Assembly: GCA_011050675.1 (NCBI GenBank)
Contig: DRFI01000002.1
Coordinates: 1 to 64,000, forward strand
Length of the DNA stretch: 64,000 nucleotides
From: Maribacter sp.
GTDB taxonomy: Bacteria; Bacteroidota; Bacteroidia; Flavobacteriales; Flavobacteriaceae
Direction of reading: 5' to 3'
Shown: in pieces, positions 35,221-44,428 of the stretch
Layout of the letters: each line of letters begins with the position of its first letter
How positions within the stretch are numbered: position 1 is the stretch's first letter
The notes under the pieces: generated by a model
What the model saw: only the letters and a program-made list of their open reading frames with translations
The model's database searches: none
Told to the model about the DNA's origin: nothing
Program-made: the position numbers and the translations under genes

Positions 35221-36114
35221 ATGAGAAATTTAAAGAAAAGTGCCTTATTCCTATGCTTATTTGCATTTGTAAACATGTTCGCTCAAAATGCACAAGAAGT
35301 AGAATTTGAGATAATGGACAAAGAAATTCCCGCAGAAGAACTAACCTATGAATATCTTTTGGCGCACAAAGTTTTTCTTCGCGAAAAGCCATCTGTTAGA
35401 AGTGAAAAGATAACGCTTCTTGATATTGGTACTAAAATGGTGCTTTGGGAAAAGAGCTTGTATGCCAAAGAAATCGACGGTATAAAAAGTCACTGGTACA
35501 GAGTAACAACAGGAGATCAGACCGGTTGGGTTTGGGGAGGAATGATAGCCCAAAAATCTTTTGGAAGCATAGCAGACAACCAGGTAAAGTTTGTATACGG
35601 GTATGAAAGTATTGCCACGAATGAATCGGGCATGACAGAAACAAAATACCAACTACGTGCTTTTAAAAATGGAGTGCAGTTAGACAAGATGGTTTTAGAT
35701 AGCCTTGGTGCAATTCCGGTACATATTGAAAACCATGGAAGTTTAGGTTTATTCAATGTAGAAGATGTAATTACGATAGATTTAGCCGATTCAGATTCTG
35801 GCTACCAAGTAGGAAAGAGTTACATTTTTTGGAATAACGGACATTTTAAAAAAGTTGCTAGTTTAATCGACTACGCTGATGCATCGTATTTAAAGACCGA
35901 GTCATTCGTTTTCCCTTCAGATATGCAAGGTGTGAAGAGTACTATTTTGTTGAAGACGACCATTACAAAAAACATCAAAACATTAGATGATGCTTTGGCT
36001 CAGAACAATGTAGAATTCATTACAACGCCATATACATGGAATGGGTCTAAGTTGACAAAAAAGGAAAAGACTCAAGCTATTACAAAAGATGCTATCGTAA
36101 GTGCTGATTATTAA
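35221..36114 (+). CDS. Exported protein with bacterial SH3 domain
   Basis: 297 residues. Signal peptide ends near 22 (FAFVNMFAQ). A bacterial SH3 (SH3b) domain lies at about 45-115: HKVFLREKPSVRSEKITLLD, then WYRVTTGDQTGWVWGGMI. SH3b domains bind peptidoglycan or peptides. The C-terminal half shares a beta-rich domain with the preceding 187-residue protein. It follows that gene by 21 bp and precedes the caspase-like lipoprotein by 9 bp. It could sense or bind the cell wall for the downstream kinase; that is inference. Confidence 0.8.
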   Translation: MRNLKKSALFLCLFAFVNMFAQNAQEVEFEIMDKEIPAEELTYEYLLAHKVFLREKPSVRSEKITLLDIGTKMVLWEKSLYAKEIDGIKSHWYRVTTGDQTGWVWGGMIAQKSFGSIADNQVKFVYGYESIATNESGMTETKYQLRAFKNGVQLDKMVLDSLGAIPVHIENHGSLGLFNVEDVITIDLADSDSGYQVGKSYIFWNNGHFKKVASLIDYADASYLKTESFVFPSDMQGVKSTILLKTTITKNIKTLDDALAQNNVEFITTPYTWNGSKLTKKEKTQAITKDAIVSADY

Positions 36115-36123
36115 AAGATAAAA

Positions 36124-37155
36124 ATGAATAAGTATACAATCTTAGTATTGGTTTGTGTTTTAGTGCTAGGCTGCAAGAAGCCGTTTTCGAAAAGCTCGGA
36201 GACGGCGCTTGCTTCGCCTTTTAGCAAAGCGAAAGTGCAAGAATCTATAGTGTTTATTGCAGGTTTTGACGAGGGTGATAATACGTATTACTCCAATGCA
36301 AAACGTTATTTCACCAAGAAAGAAATGCAAGTTGTAACGGGTTTGTATTCTATGGATGAGATTATAAACTTTATAAATAGGGCAGAGGAGAATCATATTC
36401 GTTTTAAAGAAATACATATCGTAAGCCATAGTAATGCTTGGTTAGGTGTGTCTTTAAAGACAACGAAATCGGGTAAACGAATTACGGTTAAGACATTACA
36501 CAATGCTATTCAAGAACAGGAAATTCAGTCAATTAAAAATGAATCTACTTCGAATTCAGAAGTGATTTTTCATTCTTGCGGATTAGGTGAGAATCAAGAT
36601 TTGTTACAAGAACTCAAAAATACGCTTGGCGCAAAACAAGTATCTGCATCAACATACTTTAATGTATTTGGAGGAAAATTTGCAGAACACTATTTAGCAA
36701 AACCATATTACGGGTACTACCCAACATCAGAATCTAAGGGACCTGCTCATCTTTCCAAAGAATTTAAACAAGAATATTCAGCTGTAAACATCGATTGGTT
36801 CACTGCTTTAAAGACAAGACAAGAGTCTTCCTTTGGTAAAGCATATAGTTTCAAATTTAATATTCCAGTAGATTGGGAGTTTACTTTTGATTCTGTTACC
36901 GATATACCTACTTTAGAAGACAAAGAGGCAATAATGGATTGGATTTCAGAATCTCCAGAAATGGCTGAGGTGCTTTTTAAATTGAATATTCCAATAGAGA
37001 AATTCCGTTGGAGAAGTACTGTTGAGGGCAATAAATTAATAATAAAAGGAAAAACAACGGTACTATGCGTATTGGCACCTATTTTGCGGTCTAATGATGC
37101 AAATGAATACCAAAGCGTTACAGTAAATGACCCTTCGCTTTATCAAATATTATAA
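36124..37155 (+). CDS. Lipoprotein with caspase/CHAT-like His-Cys dyad
   Basis: 343 residues. Lipobox VLVLGC with Cys17. Residues 40-200 read like a clan CD cysteine peptidase core: strand IVFIAGFDE, a helix, strand EIHIVSHSNAW with His102, then strand SEVIFHSCGLGENQDLL with Cys152. A His at the end of one strand and a Cys about 50 residues later at the end of the next is the caspase, CHAT and DUF4347 pattern. The C-terminal 130 residues are unassigned. Possible roles are a self-processing peptidase or a non-catalytic relative. It is co-transcribed with a sensor kinase and exported proteins. Confidence 0.7.
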   Translation: MNKYTILVLVCVLVLGCKKPFSKSSETALASPFSKAKVQESIVFIAGFDEGDNTYYSNAKRYFTKKEMQVVTGLYSMDEIINFINRAEENHIRFKEIHIVSHSNAWLGVSLKTTKSGKRITVKTLHNAIQEQEIQSIKNESTSNSEVIFHSCGLGENQDLLQELKNTLGAKQVSASTYFNVFGGKFAEHYLAKPYYGYYPTSESKGPAHLSKEFKQEYSAVNIDWFTALKTRQESSFGKAYSFKFNIPVDWEFTFDSVTDIPTLEDKEAIMDWISESPEMAEVLFKLNIPIEKFRWRSTVEGNKLIIKGKTTVLCVLAPILRSNDANEYQSVTVNDPSLYQIL

Positions 37156-37205
37156 CAGTATCAGCGTTAAAAAGATACTTGAAACTATAAAATAGAAAAC
37201 CTTTT

Positions 37206-40200
37206 TTGAAACTGCATTTGAAATACGTGTTGATTGTGTTTTGTTTCTTCGGAACAATACAAGTGTTTGCGCAAAACAGTCAGCTAAGATCCTATACAAT
37301 TGCAGATGGATTGCCACAGTCTCAAGTATATGATATACTACAGGATGACATGGGCTACTTGTGGTTGGGAACACAAGGTGGCGGATTGGCAAATTTTGAT
37401 GGAGATGCATTTGAAGTTTGGAATGAAAGCGATGGATTGCCTTCTAACTACATTAACGCTTTATACTACTCAAACGATTCCTTGTTTGTCGGGAGTAGAA
37501 AAGGATTATCTATAAAAGTTAAGAACCGCTTTATTAATTTTGAATCTCCCCAAATACTCCAAATTTATTCCGCAGAAAATACTCTATTCATTGGTACTAA
37601 AAAGGGAGTATATAGGTATTCTAAAAACAAAGAACTTCAAAAAATCACTATCAACCCAGAGATAGATAGAAGTGAAGTCAATTCCATACTTTTTGATGGG
37701 AATTGGTATTGGTTAGCTACCAATAATGCCTTATGGAAGCTTAATGAATTAAGTGAATCTGCAACTGAACAATCGAAAGTTGAAATTAATAATTTCAAGT
37801 CTGTTCTTTTACATAATAACAAGATACTCGCCGCAACATTTGATGACGGAGTTTTTATAATGGACGTAGAGAATACTGATGATCAGTTTTTAATGCCAGA
37901 ACCATCTCGTATAAACTCAATGTCAATCCAAAATGAAGATGAATTATGGATAGCCACTGACAATGATGGAATTACGATTGTAGAGACCGAAAAATTTTCA
38001 GAGATAAAGCGATTAAATACCGCTGGCGGATTAGCTACTCCGCATATAAGAAAAGTAATCAATGACGATAACGGCAACCTTTGGATTGCAACTTCTGGTG
38101 GCGGATTCTACAAATACTTCCAGAATAATTTTAAACATTTTGATGAACGAACGGGCTTAAAAGGCAATCGTATTTATGCGGTTCACAATGCCTTAGACGG
38201 ATTATGGTTTTCCACTTCAGAAGCTGGATTATCAAAAATTGATTCTACGGGTATTCATCCATTACCAAACGAAGGTTCATTTTTCGATGTAAAAATTAAA
38301 ACGATTACCAGTGATGTCAAAGGTAATATTTGGGCTGGGTCAGATAATAGAGGTTTGCTGTTTAGGGAAACCAAAATGGTCGACAGCTTGGTATTTTCAT
38401 CTAGCGAAACCTATTTAATACAAATTGATACCGTTTCGGTAGAAAGAACAACGAATCATATTATTGATGAAAGTAAAGGCTTTCCATCAGACTGGGTTCG
38501 TACGATTATTGCTGAAGATGATTATACTTGGGCAGCAACGTATGCGCATGGTATTGTGAAATTCAATTACTATTCAGAAAACGATAGTGTAAAAGTTCGA
38601 AAGACATTTTCAATGCGAGATGGCATTTCTGATATGCTGATTAGAGATTTCGTTAAAGCACCAAATGGTACTTTCTGGTATGCCACACAAAATGGGCATC
38701 TCGGTTATATAGAGAACAACAAAGTTACAGTTGTTAAAACCGGATTAGAACAACAAACCGCAATTGGTACGGTATTATTCCATGAAGATTATATTTTCTT
38801 AGGCACATCGGGCAAAGGTATTTGGTATGCAAATAGTACCGACCCTTCACATTTTCAACAATTGAAAGGTGCTAAGAACTTATCATCAAATAACATATAT
38901 CAACTCATTTTTGATGACCAAGGCTATTTATGGGCAGGTTCTGAAAGAGGAGTAGATAAAATAGAAATGAATAGTGCCAATGAGATTATCGACATCTATC
39001 ACTTTGGTAGAAACGATGGTTTTTTAGGAATAGAAACCTGTTTAAATGCTGTAGATAAAGATGAACAAGGTAACCTGTGGTTCGGTGCTATTTATGGGTT
39101 AACGAAACATATACCAAGCGAAAGCAAAAAAGCATCGCTACCACCAACGGTATATTTTACGGGAGTAGAGGAGCGTTATAAGAATATTGATTCCTTGATT
39201 TTAAAAGACTGGACGAATAGTAACAAGGTACTGCAACTAACTCCGGAGCAGACACAACTAGGGTTTTCATTTAGAACGGTAGATGTTGATCACCCAAATG
39301 AAATAGAATACAGAACAAAATTAGATGATACCGATTGGAGCCCTTGGGTAAAGGAGAACAAGCAAAATTTTGCAGGTCTGGCATATGGTCCACATGATTT
39401 TTCGGTACAATCTAGAAACTTTAGATGGCAAGAAAGTGAGCCGATAAAATTTAGCTTTTTTATTGATAGTCCAATGTATAAAAAAGACTGGTTTCAATGG
39501 TCTGTTTTGGCATTGGCAATTTTAGTGTTGTTGGGTATTGGTTTGTTTTACATCCGTAAGATAAAAGCAAAGAACAAAGCGGAACAAGAGCGATTGAAGA
39601 CTCAGAATTACCTGCTAACCTTAGAACAGAAAGCACTGCAATTACAAATGAATCCGCATTTTATATTTAATGTCTTAAATGGTGTAAAAGCAATGGCTGG
39701 AACCAAACCAGAAAAGATGGATGCAACCATTAATAGCTTTGCCATTCTGCTTAGAGAGACGCTGCAGAATTCTAGAAAGGAGCATATTAGTTTAGATCAA
39801 GAGATTAAGGCGCTACGACATTATATAGAAGTAGAAAAGTTAATGGCGCAAAAACCTTTTGAGTATACTATAAACATAGAAACTAAGCCAGATGCAGAAG
39901 AAATTTTAATTCCGCCAATGTTGATTCAGCCTTTTGTAGAGAATGCTATTAGACATGGAATTTTGAAAGGAGATAAACCGGGAAGGCTGTCAATAGGGTT
40001 CACAACTTCTAAAACGCATTTGCATTGTAGTATAATTGATAATGGTTTGGGTATTTTTAAATCGCAAAATGAAAAGCCAAAAACAGACCATCAATCTATG
40101 GCTTTGACCGTGACCAAAGAACGATTAGAATCTATATCAGGAGCGAATACCCTGCATATAAGTGAAATCAAGAATGAAGATGGTAGCATTGATGGTACCA

Positions 40201-40238
40201 AGATTACCTTTAAAATACCTTTACTAACAGATTATTAG
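37206..40238 (+). CDS. Two-component propeller sensor histidine kinase (LytS/YpdA type)
   Basis: 1010 residues from a TTG start, chosen because it gives a signal peptide (LIVFCFFGTIQVFAQ). About 25-690: two-component regulator propeller repeats (GYLWLGTQGGGLANFDG, GNLWIATSGGGFYKYF), two seven-bladed propellers in the periplasm. About 695-760: Y_Y_Y domain. One membrane segment at about 765-787 (WSVLALAILVLLGIGLFYI). The cytoplasmic part has the His_kinase motif LQMNPHFIFNVLNG (His near 818) and an ATPase domain with PFVENAIRHGI. No REC or AraC domain, unlike the hybrid kinases of polysaccharide loci. Its partner follows after 6 bp. Confidence 0.93.
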   Translation: MKLHLKYVLIVFCFFGTIQVFAQNSQLRSYTIADGLPQSQVYDILQDDMGYLWLGTQGGGLANFDGDAFEVWNESDGLPSNYINALYYSNDSLFVGSRKGLSIKVKNRFINFESPQILQIYSAENTLFIGTKKGVYRYSKNKELQKITINPEIDRSEVNSILFDGNWYWLATNNALWKLNELSESATEQSKVEINNFKSVLLHNNKILAATFDDGVFIMDVENTDDQFLMPEPSRINSMSIQNEDELWIATDNDGITIVETEKFSEIKRLNTAGGLATPHIRKVINDDNGNLWIATSGGGFYKYFQNNFKHFDERTGLKGNRIYAVHNALDGLWFSTSEAGLSKIDSTGIHPLPNEGSFFDVKIKTITSDVKGNIWAGSDNRGLLFRETKMVDSLVFSSSETYLIQIDTVSVERTTNHIIDESKGFPSDWVRTIIAEDDYTWAATYAHGIVKFNYYSENDSVKVRKTFSMRDGISDMLIRDFVKAPNGTFWYATQNGHLGYIENNKVTVVKTGLEQQTAIGTVLFHEDYIFLGTSGKGIWYANSTDPSHFQQLKGAKNLSSNNIYQLIFDDQGYLWAGSERGVDKIEMNSANEIIDIYHFGRNDGFLGIETCLNAVDKDEQGNLWFGAIYGLTKHIPSESKKASLPPTVYFTGVEERYKNIDSLILKDWTNSNKVLQLTPEQTQLGFSFRTVDVDHPNEIEYRTKLDDTDWSPWVKENKQNFAGLAYGPHDFSVQSRNFRWQESEPIKFSFFIDSPMYKKDWFQWSVLALAILVLLGIGLFYIRKIKAKNKAEQERLKTQNYLLTLEQKALQLQMNPHFIFNVLNGVKAMAGTKPEKMDATINSFAILLRETLQNSRKEHISLDQEIKALRHYIEVEKLMAQKPFEYTINIETKPDAEEILIPPMLIQPFVENAIRHGILKGDKPGRLSIGFTTSKTHLHCSIIDNGLGIFKSQNEKPKTDHQSMALTVTKERLESISGANTLHISEIKNEDGSIDGTKITFKIPLLTDY

Positions 40239-40244
40239 AGACCT

Positions 40245-40994
40245 ATGCATACAGCGATTATAGTAGAAGATATGATTGATGCTTTAACCCTTTTAAAAAA
40301 GGATATAGAGACGCAACATACAGATATTGAAATTATCGCAACGGCGCAGAGTGTAGTGGAAGCTGCCAAGGTATTGCGTAAAAATCAACCAGACATTTTG
40401 TTCCTGGATATCATGCTGGGTGATGGTACAGGCTTTGATATTCTAGAGATTTTTCCCGATTTAAAATCCAAGATCATTTTTGTAACCGCAAGTGATGAGT
40501 TTGCCATACGTGCATTCAAATTTGCCGCAATCGATTATGTTTTAAAACCCTATTCGAACGAAGATTTAAGCTTAGCGATATCTAGAGCAAAAGAACAACT
40601 GCAACCAAATAAAGAACGATTACAGATTTTAAAGGAGACTATTTCTGCGCCAGAGAAAAAACCTAATAAAATATCGTTACACACGCTAGACCAAATTATC
40701 ATTGTTAGTTTAGATGATATTATACGATGCGAATCTGATAGCAATAATACCATTTTTCACCTTCAAGATAAACGTAAGATATTCGTTACCAAAACCTTAA
40801 AGTATTTTTCGGATCTTTTAAGTAGTCACGATTTTGTACGTGTACACCAAAGTCATTTAGTAAATCTTCAATGCATAAGTGCCTACATAAAAACAGATGG
40901 CGGTTATTTAATGTTGAAGAATGGAGAGAATGTTCCAGTATCTGTCCGAAAGAAAACTGAGATTATGGAGATTTTGGATAAGATGCATCGTTAG
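40245..40994 (+). CDS. LytTR-family response regulator
   Basis: 249 residues. Receiver domain 1-120 with acidic D9/D12-like pocket, phospho-acceptor D55 in ILFLDIMLG, conserved T and K in IIFVTAS and YVLKPY. LytTR DNA-binding domain about 145-245 (ISLHTLDQIIIVSLDDIIRCESDSN, then LVNLQCISAYIKTDGG). LytTR proteins bind paired direct repeats. Candidates are the 21-bp-spaced repeats at 34533-34563 and 32152-32182, so it probably controls its own operon and the VIT/VWA gene. Confidence 0.93.
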   Translation: MHTAIIVEDMIDALTLLKKDIETQHTDIEIIATAQSVVEAAKVLRKNQPDILFLDIMLGDGTGFDILEIFPDLKSKIIFVTASDEFAIRAFKFAAIDYVLKPYSNEDLSLAISRAKEQLQPNKERLQILKETISAPEKKPNKISLHTLDQIIIVSLDDIIRCESDSNNTIFHLQDKRKIFVTKTLKYFSDLLSSHDFVRVHQSHLVNLQCISAYIKTDGGYLMLKNGENVPVSVRKKTEIMEILDKMHR

Positions 40995-41347
40995 AAAATA
41001 CATGTGATTTAGCAAAGACTATTCTAATCTCTTTTCATAAAATCAATAGCTCATTTTCTTTCCAGTTAGTTGAGAAAACAGAAAATCCTACGGCTGTTTT
41101 TACATTATTCTCAAAAACATCATTTTAAGTTATATTTTATGTTAAGGTTAACATAATTGTTAAAAAACCCTGTCTATTTTTAGAGAGCTGTAATTAATGT
41201 CACGAATTCTGTGAAGGAAGATGTTAAGTTTTGTCTTTAATTATAGCAGATAAGTTTTGCAATTATAACATACATAATACTATAAATGTTGAGGTAAGAT
41301 GTCCACTTAGAATATCTATCCTTTGAGAACCAATTTAAAACTAACAC
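40995..41347. other. 353-bp gap with a 20-bp palindrome
   Basis: No gene seen. The one clear structure is TTATGTTAA-GG-TTAACATAA at 41137-41156, an 18-of-18 paired operator-like dyad about 190 bp before the TldD start. A single direct-repeat half, ACGAATTCT (41202-41210), has no partner at +21. Confidence 0.55.
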
Positions 41348-42988
41348 ATGAAAAGAAGAGATTTTGTACAGTACGCCGGGCTGGGTGCCGGAGCTTTAAT
41401 GATGCCTTCATTATTGCTAGGTAATGACATTCCGACGGAAGCTTTACTAGAACCAGGAATGGATGTCTTGTTGAAAAAGAACATGGCAGATGTTGCGCTA
41501 AATACAGCTAAGTCTTTAGGTGCTACATATGCAGATGCTAGAATAGGTAGATACTTAAACCAGTATGTGTTTACTAGAGAAGATAAAGTACAAAATGTAG
41601 TTAATACCGAATCTTTTGGTATTGGTATTCGTGTAATAGCTAATGGTACTTGGGGGTTTGCATCAACAAATAGTGTTACTGCAGACGGAATTAAAAAGGC
41701 AACGGAACAAGCTGTTGCGATAGCAAAAGCAAATTCGAAAATTCAAAAGGACCCTGTTAAATTGGCACCTGTAAATGCGTATGGTGAGGTTTCATGGAAA
41801 ACCCCAATTGTTAAAGATTTTAGGGAGGTTCCTGTTTCTGAAAAAGTAGAATTAATGTTAAGCGCAAACGCTGCTGCTCTAGATAATGGTGCCGATTATG
41901 TCAACTCTGCTTTATTTATGGTAAACGAGCAAAAATATTTTGCTTCTACAGATGGGTCTTACATTGATCAAGATATACATAGGTTATGGCCAACATTTAG
42001 GGTAACTGCTATAGATAAAGCTAAAGGAAACTTTAAGACGAGAGAGAACATGAGTGCCCCTGTAGGTATGGGCTATGAGTATATGGATGGCTTAGAATCT
42101 GAAAAGCTAGAAGGTCCGGCTGGTCTACGTTTATATAGAAATAGTTATGATATGGTAGAAGATGCTACCATTGCGGCAAAACAAGCAAAAGAAAAATTAA
42201 CGGCAAAATCTGTTGATGCCGGTAAGTACGATTTGGTGTTAGAGCCTAATCACCTAGGCTTGACTATTCATGAATCTGTTGGTCACCCATTAGAGTTAGA
42301 TCGTGTATTAGGTTATGAAGCTAATTATGCAGGTACTAGTTTTGCATCTTTAGATAAGTTAAAATCTGGAAACTTCCAATACGGTAGTGATATTGTAAAC
42401 CTTATAGCCGATAAAACTCAAGTAGGTTCTTTAGGAGCTGTTGGGTATGATGATGAAGGAGTGAAAACCAAGAAATGGGATTTGGTACGTAATGGTGTAT
42501 TAACAAATTTCCAAGCTATACGAGATCAGGTTCATATGATCGATCAAAATGAATCTCATGGTTGTTGCTATGCTCAAAGTTGGGACGATGTTCAGTTTCA
42601 GCGTATGCCAAATGTATCATTGGAACCAGGTAAAGAAAAGTATTCTATTTCTGAGATGATTAAAGATGTAGAGAAAGGTATTTACATTGCCGGTCGTGGA
42701 TCTTACTCTATTGATCAGCAGCGTTACAATTTCCAATTTGGTGGTACTGTGTTTTATGAGATTAAAGATGGTGAAATTGTTGGTATGCTAGAAGATGTAG
42801 CCTACCAATCTAACACTCAAGAGTTCTGGAATTCTTGTGTTAAGATTTGTGATGAAAGCGATTATAGATTATTCGGTACTTTCTTTGACGGTAAGGGTCA
42901 GCCTTCGCAATCTAGCGCTGTGTCTCACGGTAGTTCTACCGCTAGGTTCAATGATGTAAACGTAATAAACACAGGTAGATCTATTTAA
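41348..42988 (+). CDS. tldD: TldD-type metalloprotease subunit with Tat-like signal
   Basis: 546 residues, longer than the usual 480 because of an N-terminal signal containing MKRRDFVQYAG, a twin-arginine-like motif before GLGAGALMMPSLLL. The PmbA_TldD domains follow. The zinc motif HExxxH is at 308-313 (H-E-S-V-G-H), and the later Cys ligand region is NESHGCCYAQSWDD. TldD with TldE matures modified peptides (microcin B17) and degrades unfolded ones. Export or membrane location is an odd feature inferred from the signal. TldE is 30 bp downstream. Confidence 0.92.
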   Translation: MKRRDFVQYAGLGAGALMMPSLLLGNDIPTEALLEPGMDVLLKKNMADVALNTAKSLGATYADARIGRYLNQYVFTREDKVQNVVNTESFGIGIRVIANGTWGFASTNSVTADGIKKATEQAVAIAKANSKIQKDPVKLAPVNAYGEVSWKTPIVKDFREVPVSEKVELMLSANAAALDNGADYVNSALFMVNEQKYFASTDGSYIDQDIHRLWPTFRVTAIDKAKGNFKTRENMSAPVGMGYEYMDGLESEKLEGPAGLRLYRNSYDMVEDATIAAKQAKEKLTAKSVDAGKYDLVLEPNHLGLTIHESVGHPLELDRVLGYEANYAGTSFASLDKLKSGNFQYGSDIVNLIADKTQVGSLGAVGYDDEGVKTKKWDLVRNGVLTNFQAIRDQVHMIDQNESHGCCYAQSWDDVQFQRMPNVSLEPGKEKYSISEMIKDVEKGIYIAGRGSYSIDQQRYNFQFGGTVFYEIKDGEIVGMLEDVAYQSNTQEFWNSCVKICDESDYRLFGTFFDGKGQPSQSSAVSHGSSTARFNDVNVINTGRSI

Positions 42989-43018
42989 GTATAGGTTCAC
43001 TCTAAAAAAAGAACAACA

Positions 43019-44335
43019 ATGGCAATTTATACAAAAGAAGAAGCAAGAAAAATATTGGAGAAAGCATTGAGCTTTTCCAAGGCCGATATCTGTGAGATTA
43101 ATTTAAGCGGTTATAATAGCGGTAATATTAGATATGCACGTAATACGGTATCTACATCAGGTTTTAGTTCTAATCAAAGTTTGGCTGTACAGTCTAGCTT
43201 TGGTAAAAAATCTGGTACAGCAACAATCGACGAATTCGATGATGCATCGTTAGAAAAAGTGGTAAGAAGAGCTGAGGAATTGGCTAATCTTTCTCCAGAG
43301 AATCCAGAATTTATGGAACCTTTGGGTCCGCAGATGTACGATGAATCTATTAGTTTTAGTGAAGCAACAGCTAACATAACACCAGAGTACAGGGCAGAGG
43401 TAGCAAATAGTAGTATTGTTCCAGCAGATGCAAAAGATGTAACTGCAGCAGGATTTTTAAATGATTCTGCCGGTTTTAGCGCTATGATTAATTCAAAAGG
43501 TCTTTTTGCATATAACCAGTCTACCGATGTAGATTTTACGGTAACCATGCGTACTAATGATGGTACAGGTTCTGGTTGGGTTTCTAGAGATTTTAATGAT
43601 GTAACGAAATTTGATGCTGATGAAGCTGCTAAAACAGCAATTGATAAAGCTGTTTTATCAAAAGAAGCAAAAGCGATCGAACCAGGTAAATACACGGTTA
43701 TTTTAGAGCCTGCCGCTTCATCAGATTTGTTGCGTAATATGTTCAGGTCTTTAGATGCACGTTCTGCAGATGAGGGTAGAAGTTTTATGTCTGGCAAAGA
43801 TGGGGCTAACAAATTAGGAGAAAAGATTGTAGATGAACGCGTAAATATTTGGTCAGATCCACTGAATCCAGAAGTGCCAACATCTACTTGGAATGGTGAA
43901 GGACAGCCGTTAAAGAAAACATCTTGGTTAGAAAAAGGTGTTGTTAAAAATTTAGCCTACGATAGATTTTGGGCTAAAGAAAAAGGAGTTGATCCTGTTC
44001 CTTTTCCAACCAATGTTATAATGGCAGGTGGCGATGCTAGTTTAGAGGAGTTAATTAAGAGTACTAAAAAAGGAATTTTGGTTACTCGTTTATGGTATAT
44101 ACGTAGTGTAGATCCACAGACTTTATTATATACAGGACTGACTAGGGATGGAACTTTTTATATTGAAAACGGAAAAATTAAATATCCTGTAAAAAACTTC
44201 AGGTTTAATGAGAGTCCGATAATCATGTTAAACAATTTAGAAACCCTTGGTAAACAAGTGCGTATCAATGGTAATTTAATACCATATATGAAGGTTCGCG
44301 ATTTTACGTTCACCAGTCTTTCTGATGCGGTATAA
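43019..44335 (+). CDS. pmbA: TldE/PmbA partner subunit
   Basis: 438 residues of the PmbA/TldE family without the HExxxH motif, as usual for the inactive partner. Recognisable parts: IRYARNTVSTSGFSSNQSLAVQSSFGKKSGTATI at the N-terminus, VILEPAASSDLLRNMF in the middle, and TRDGTFYIENGKIKYPVKNFRFNESP near the end. No signal peptide, unlike its partner, which leaves the shared compartment uncertain. It is 30 bp behind tldD and 93 bp ahead of the DUF4159 gene. Confidence 0.92.
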   Translation: MAIYTKEEARKILEKALSFSKADICEINLSGYNSGNIRYARNTVSTSGFSSNQSLAVQSSFGKKSGTATIDEFDDASLEKVVRRAEELANLSPENPEFMEPLGPQMYDESISFSEATANITPEYRAEVANSSIVPADAKDVTAAGFLNDSAGFSAMINSKGLFAYNQSTDVDFTVTMRTNDGTGSGWVSRDFNDVTKFDADEAAKTAIDKAVLSKEAKAIEPGKYTVILEPAASSDLLRNMFRSLDARSADEGRSFMSGKDGANKLGEKIVDERVNIWSDPLNPEVPTSTWNGEGQPLKKTSWLEKGVVKNLAYDRFWAKEKGVDPVPFPTNVIMAGGDASLEELIKSTKKGILVTRLWYIRSVDPQTLLYTGLTRDGTFYIENGKIKYPVKNFRFNESPIIMLNNLETLGKQVRINGNLIPYMKVRDFTFTSLSDAV

Positions 44336-44428
44336 GTGATAGAATTATAATTAAAACTGGTTGTTTGTGAAACTTCACGACAATCAGTTTTCTTTTTGCA
44401 GCTTCATTAAAAAATAAGCAATACACTA

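Noticed and set aside
41202-41210. ACGAATTCT, resembling one half of the LytTR-type direct repeat
   Set aside because: No partner stands 21 bp away in either direction, so it is a single chance half-site.
43174-43812. A 212-codon open frame opposite tldE
   Set aside because: It lies wholly antisense to a well-recognised gene, is low-complexity (Ser/Ala-rich) and has no promoter or family; it is a shadow of codon bias.
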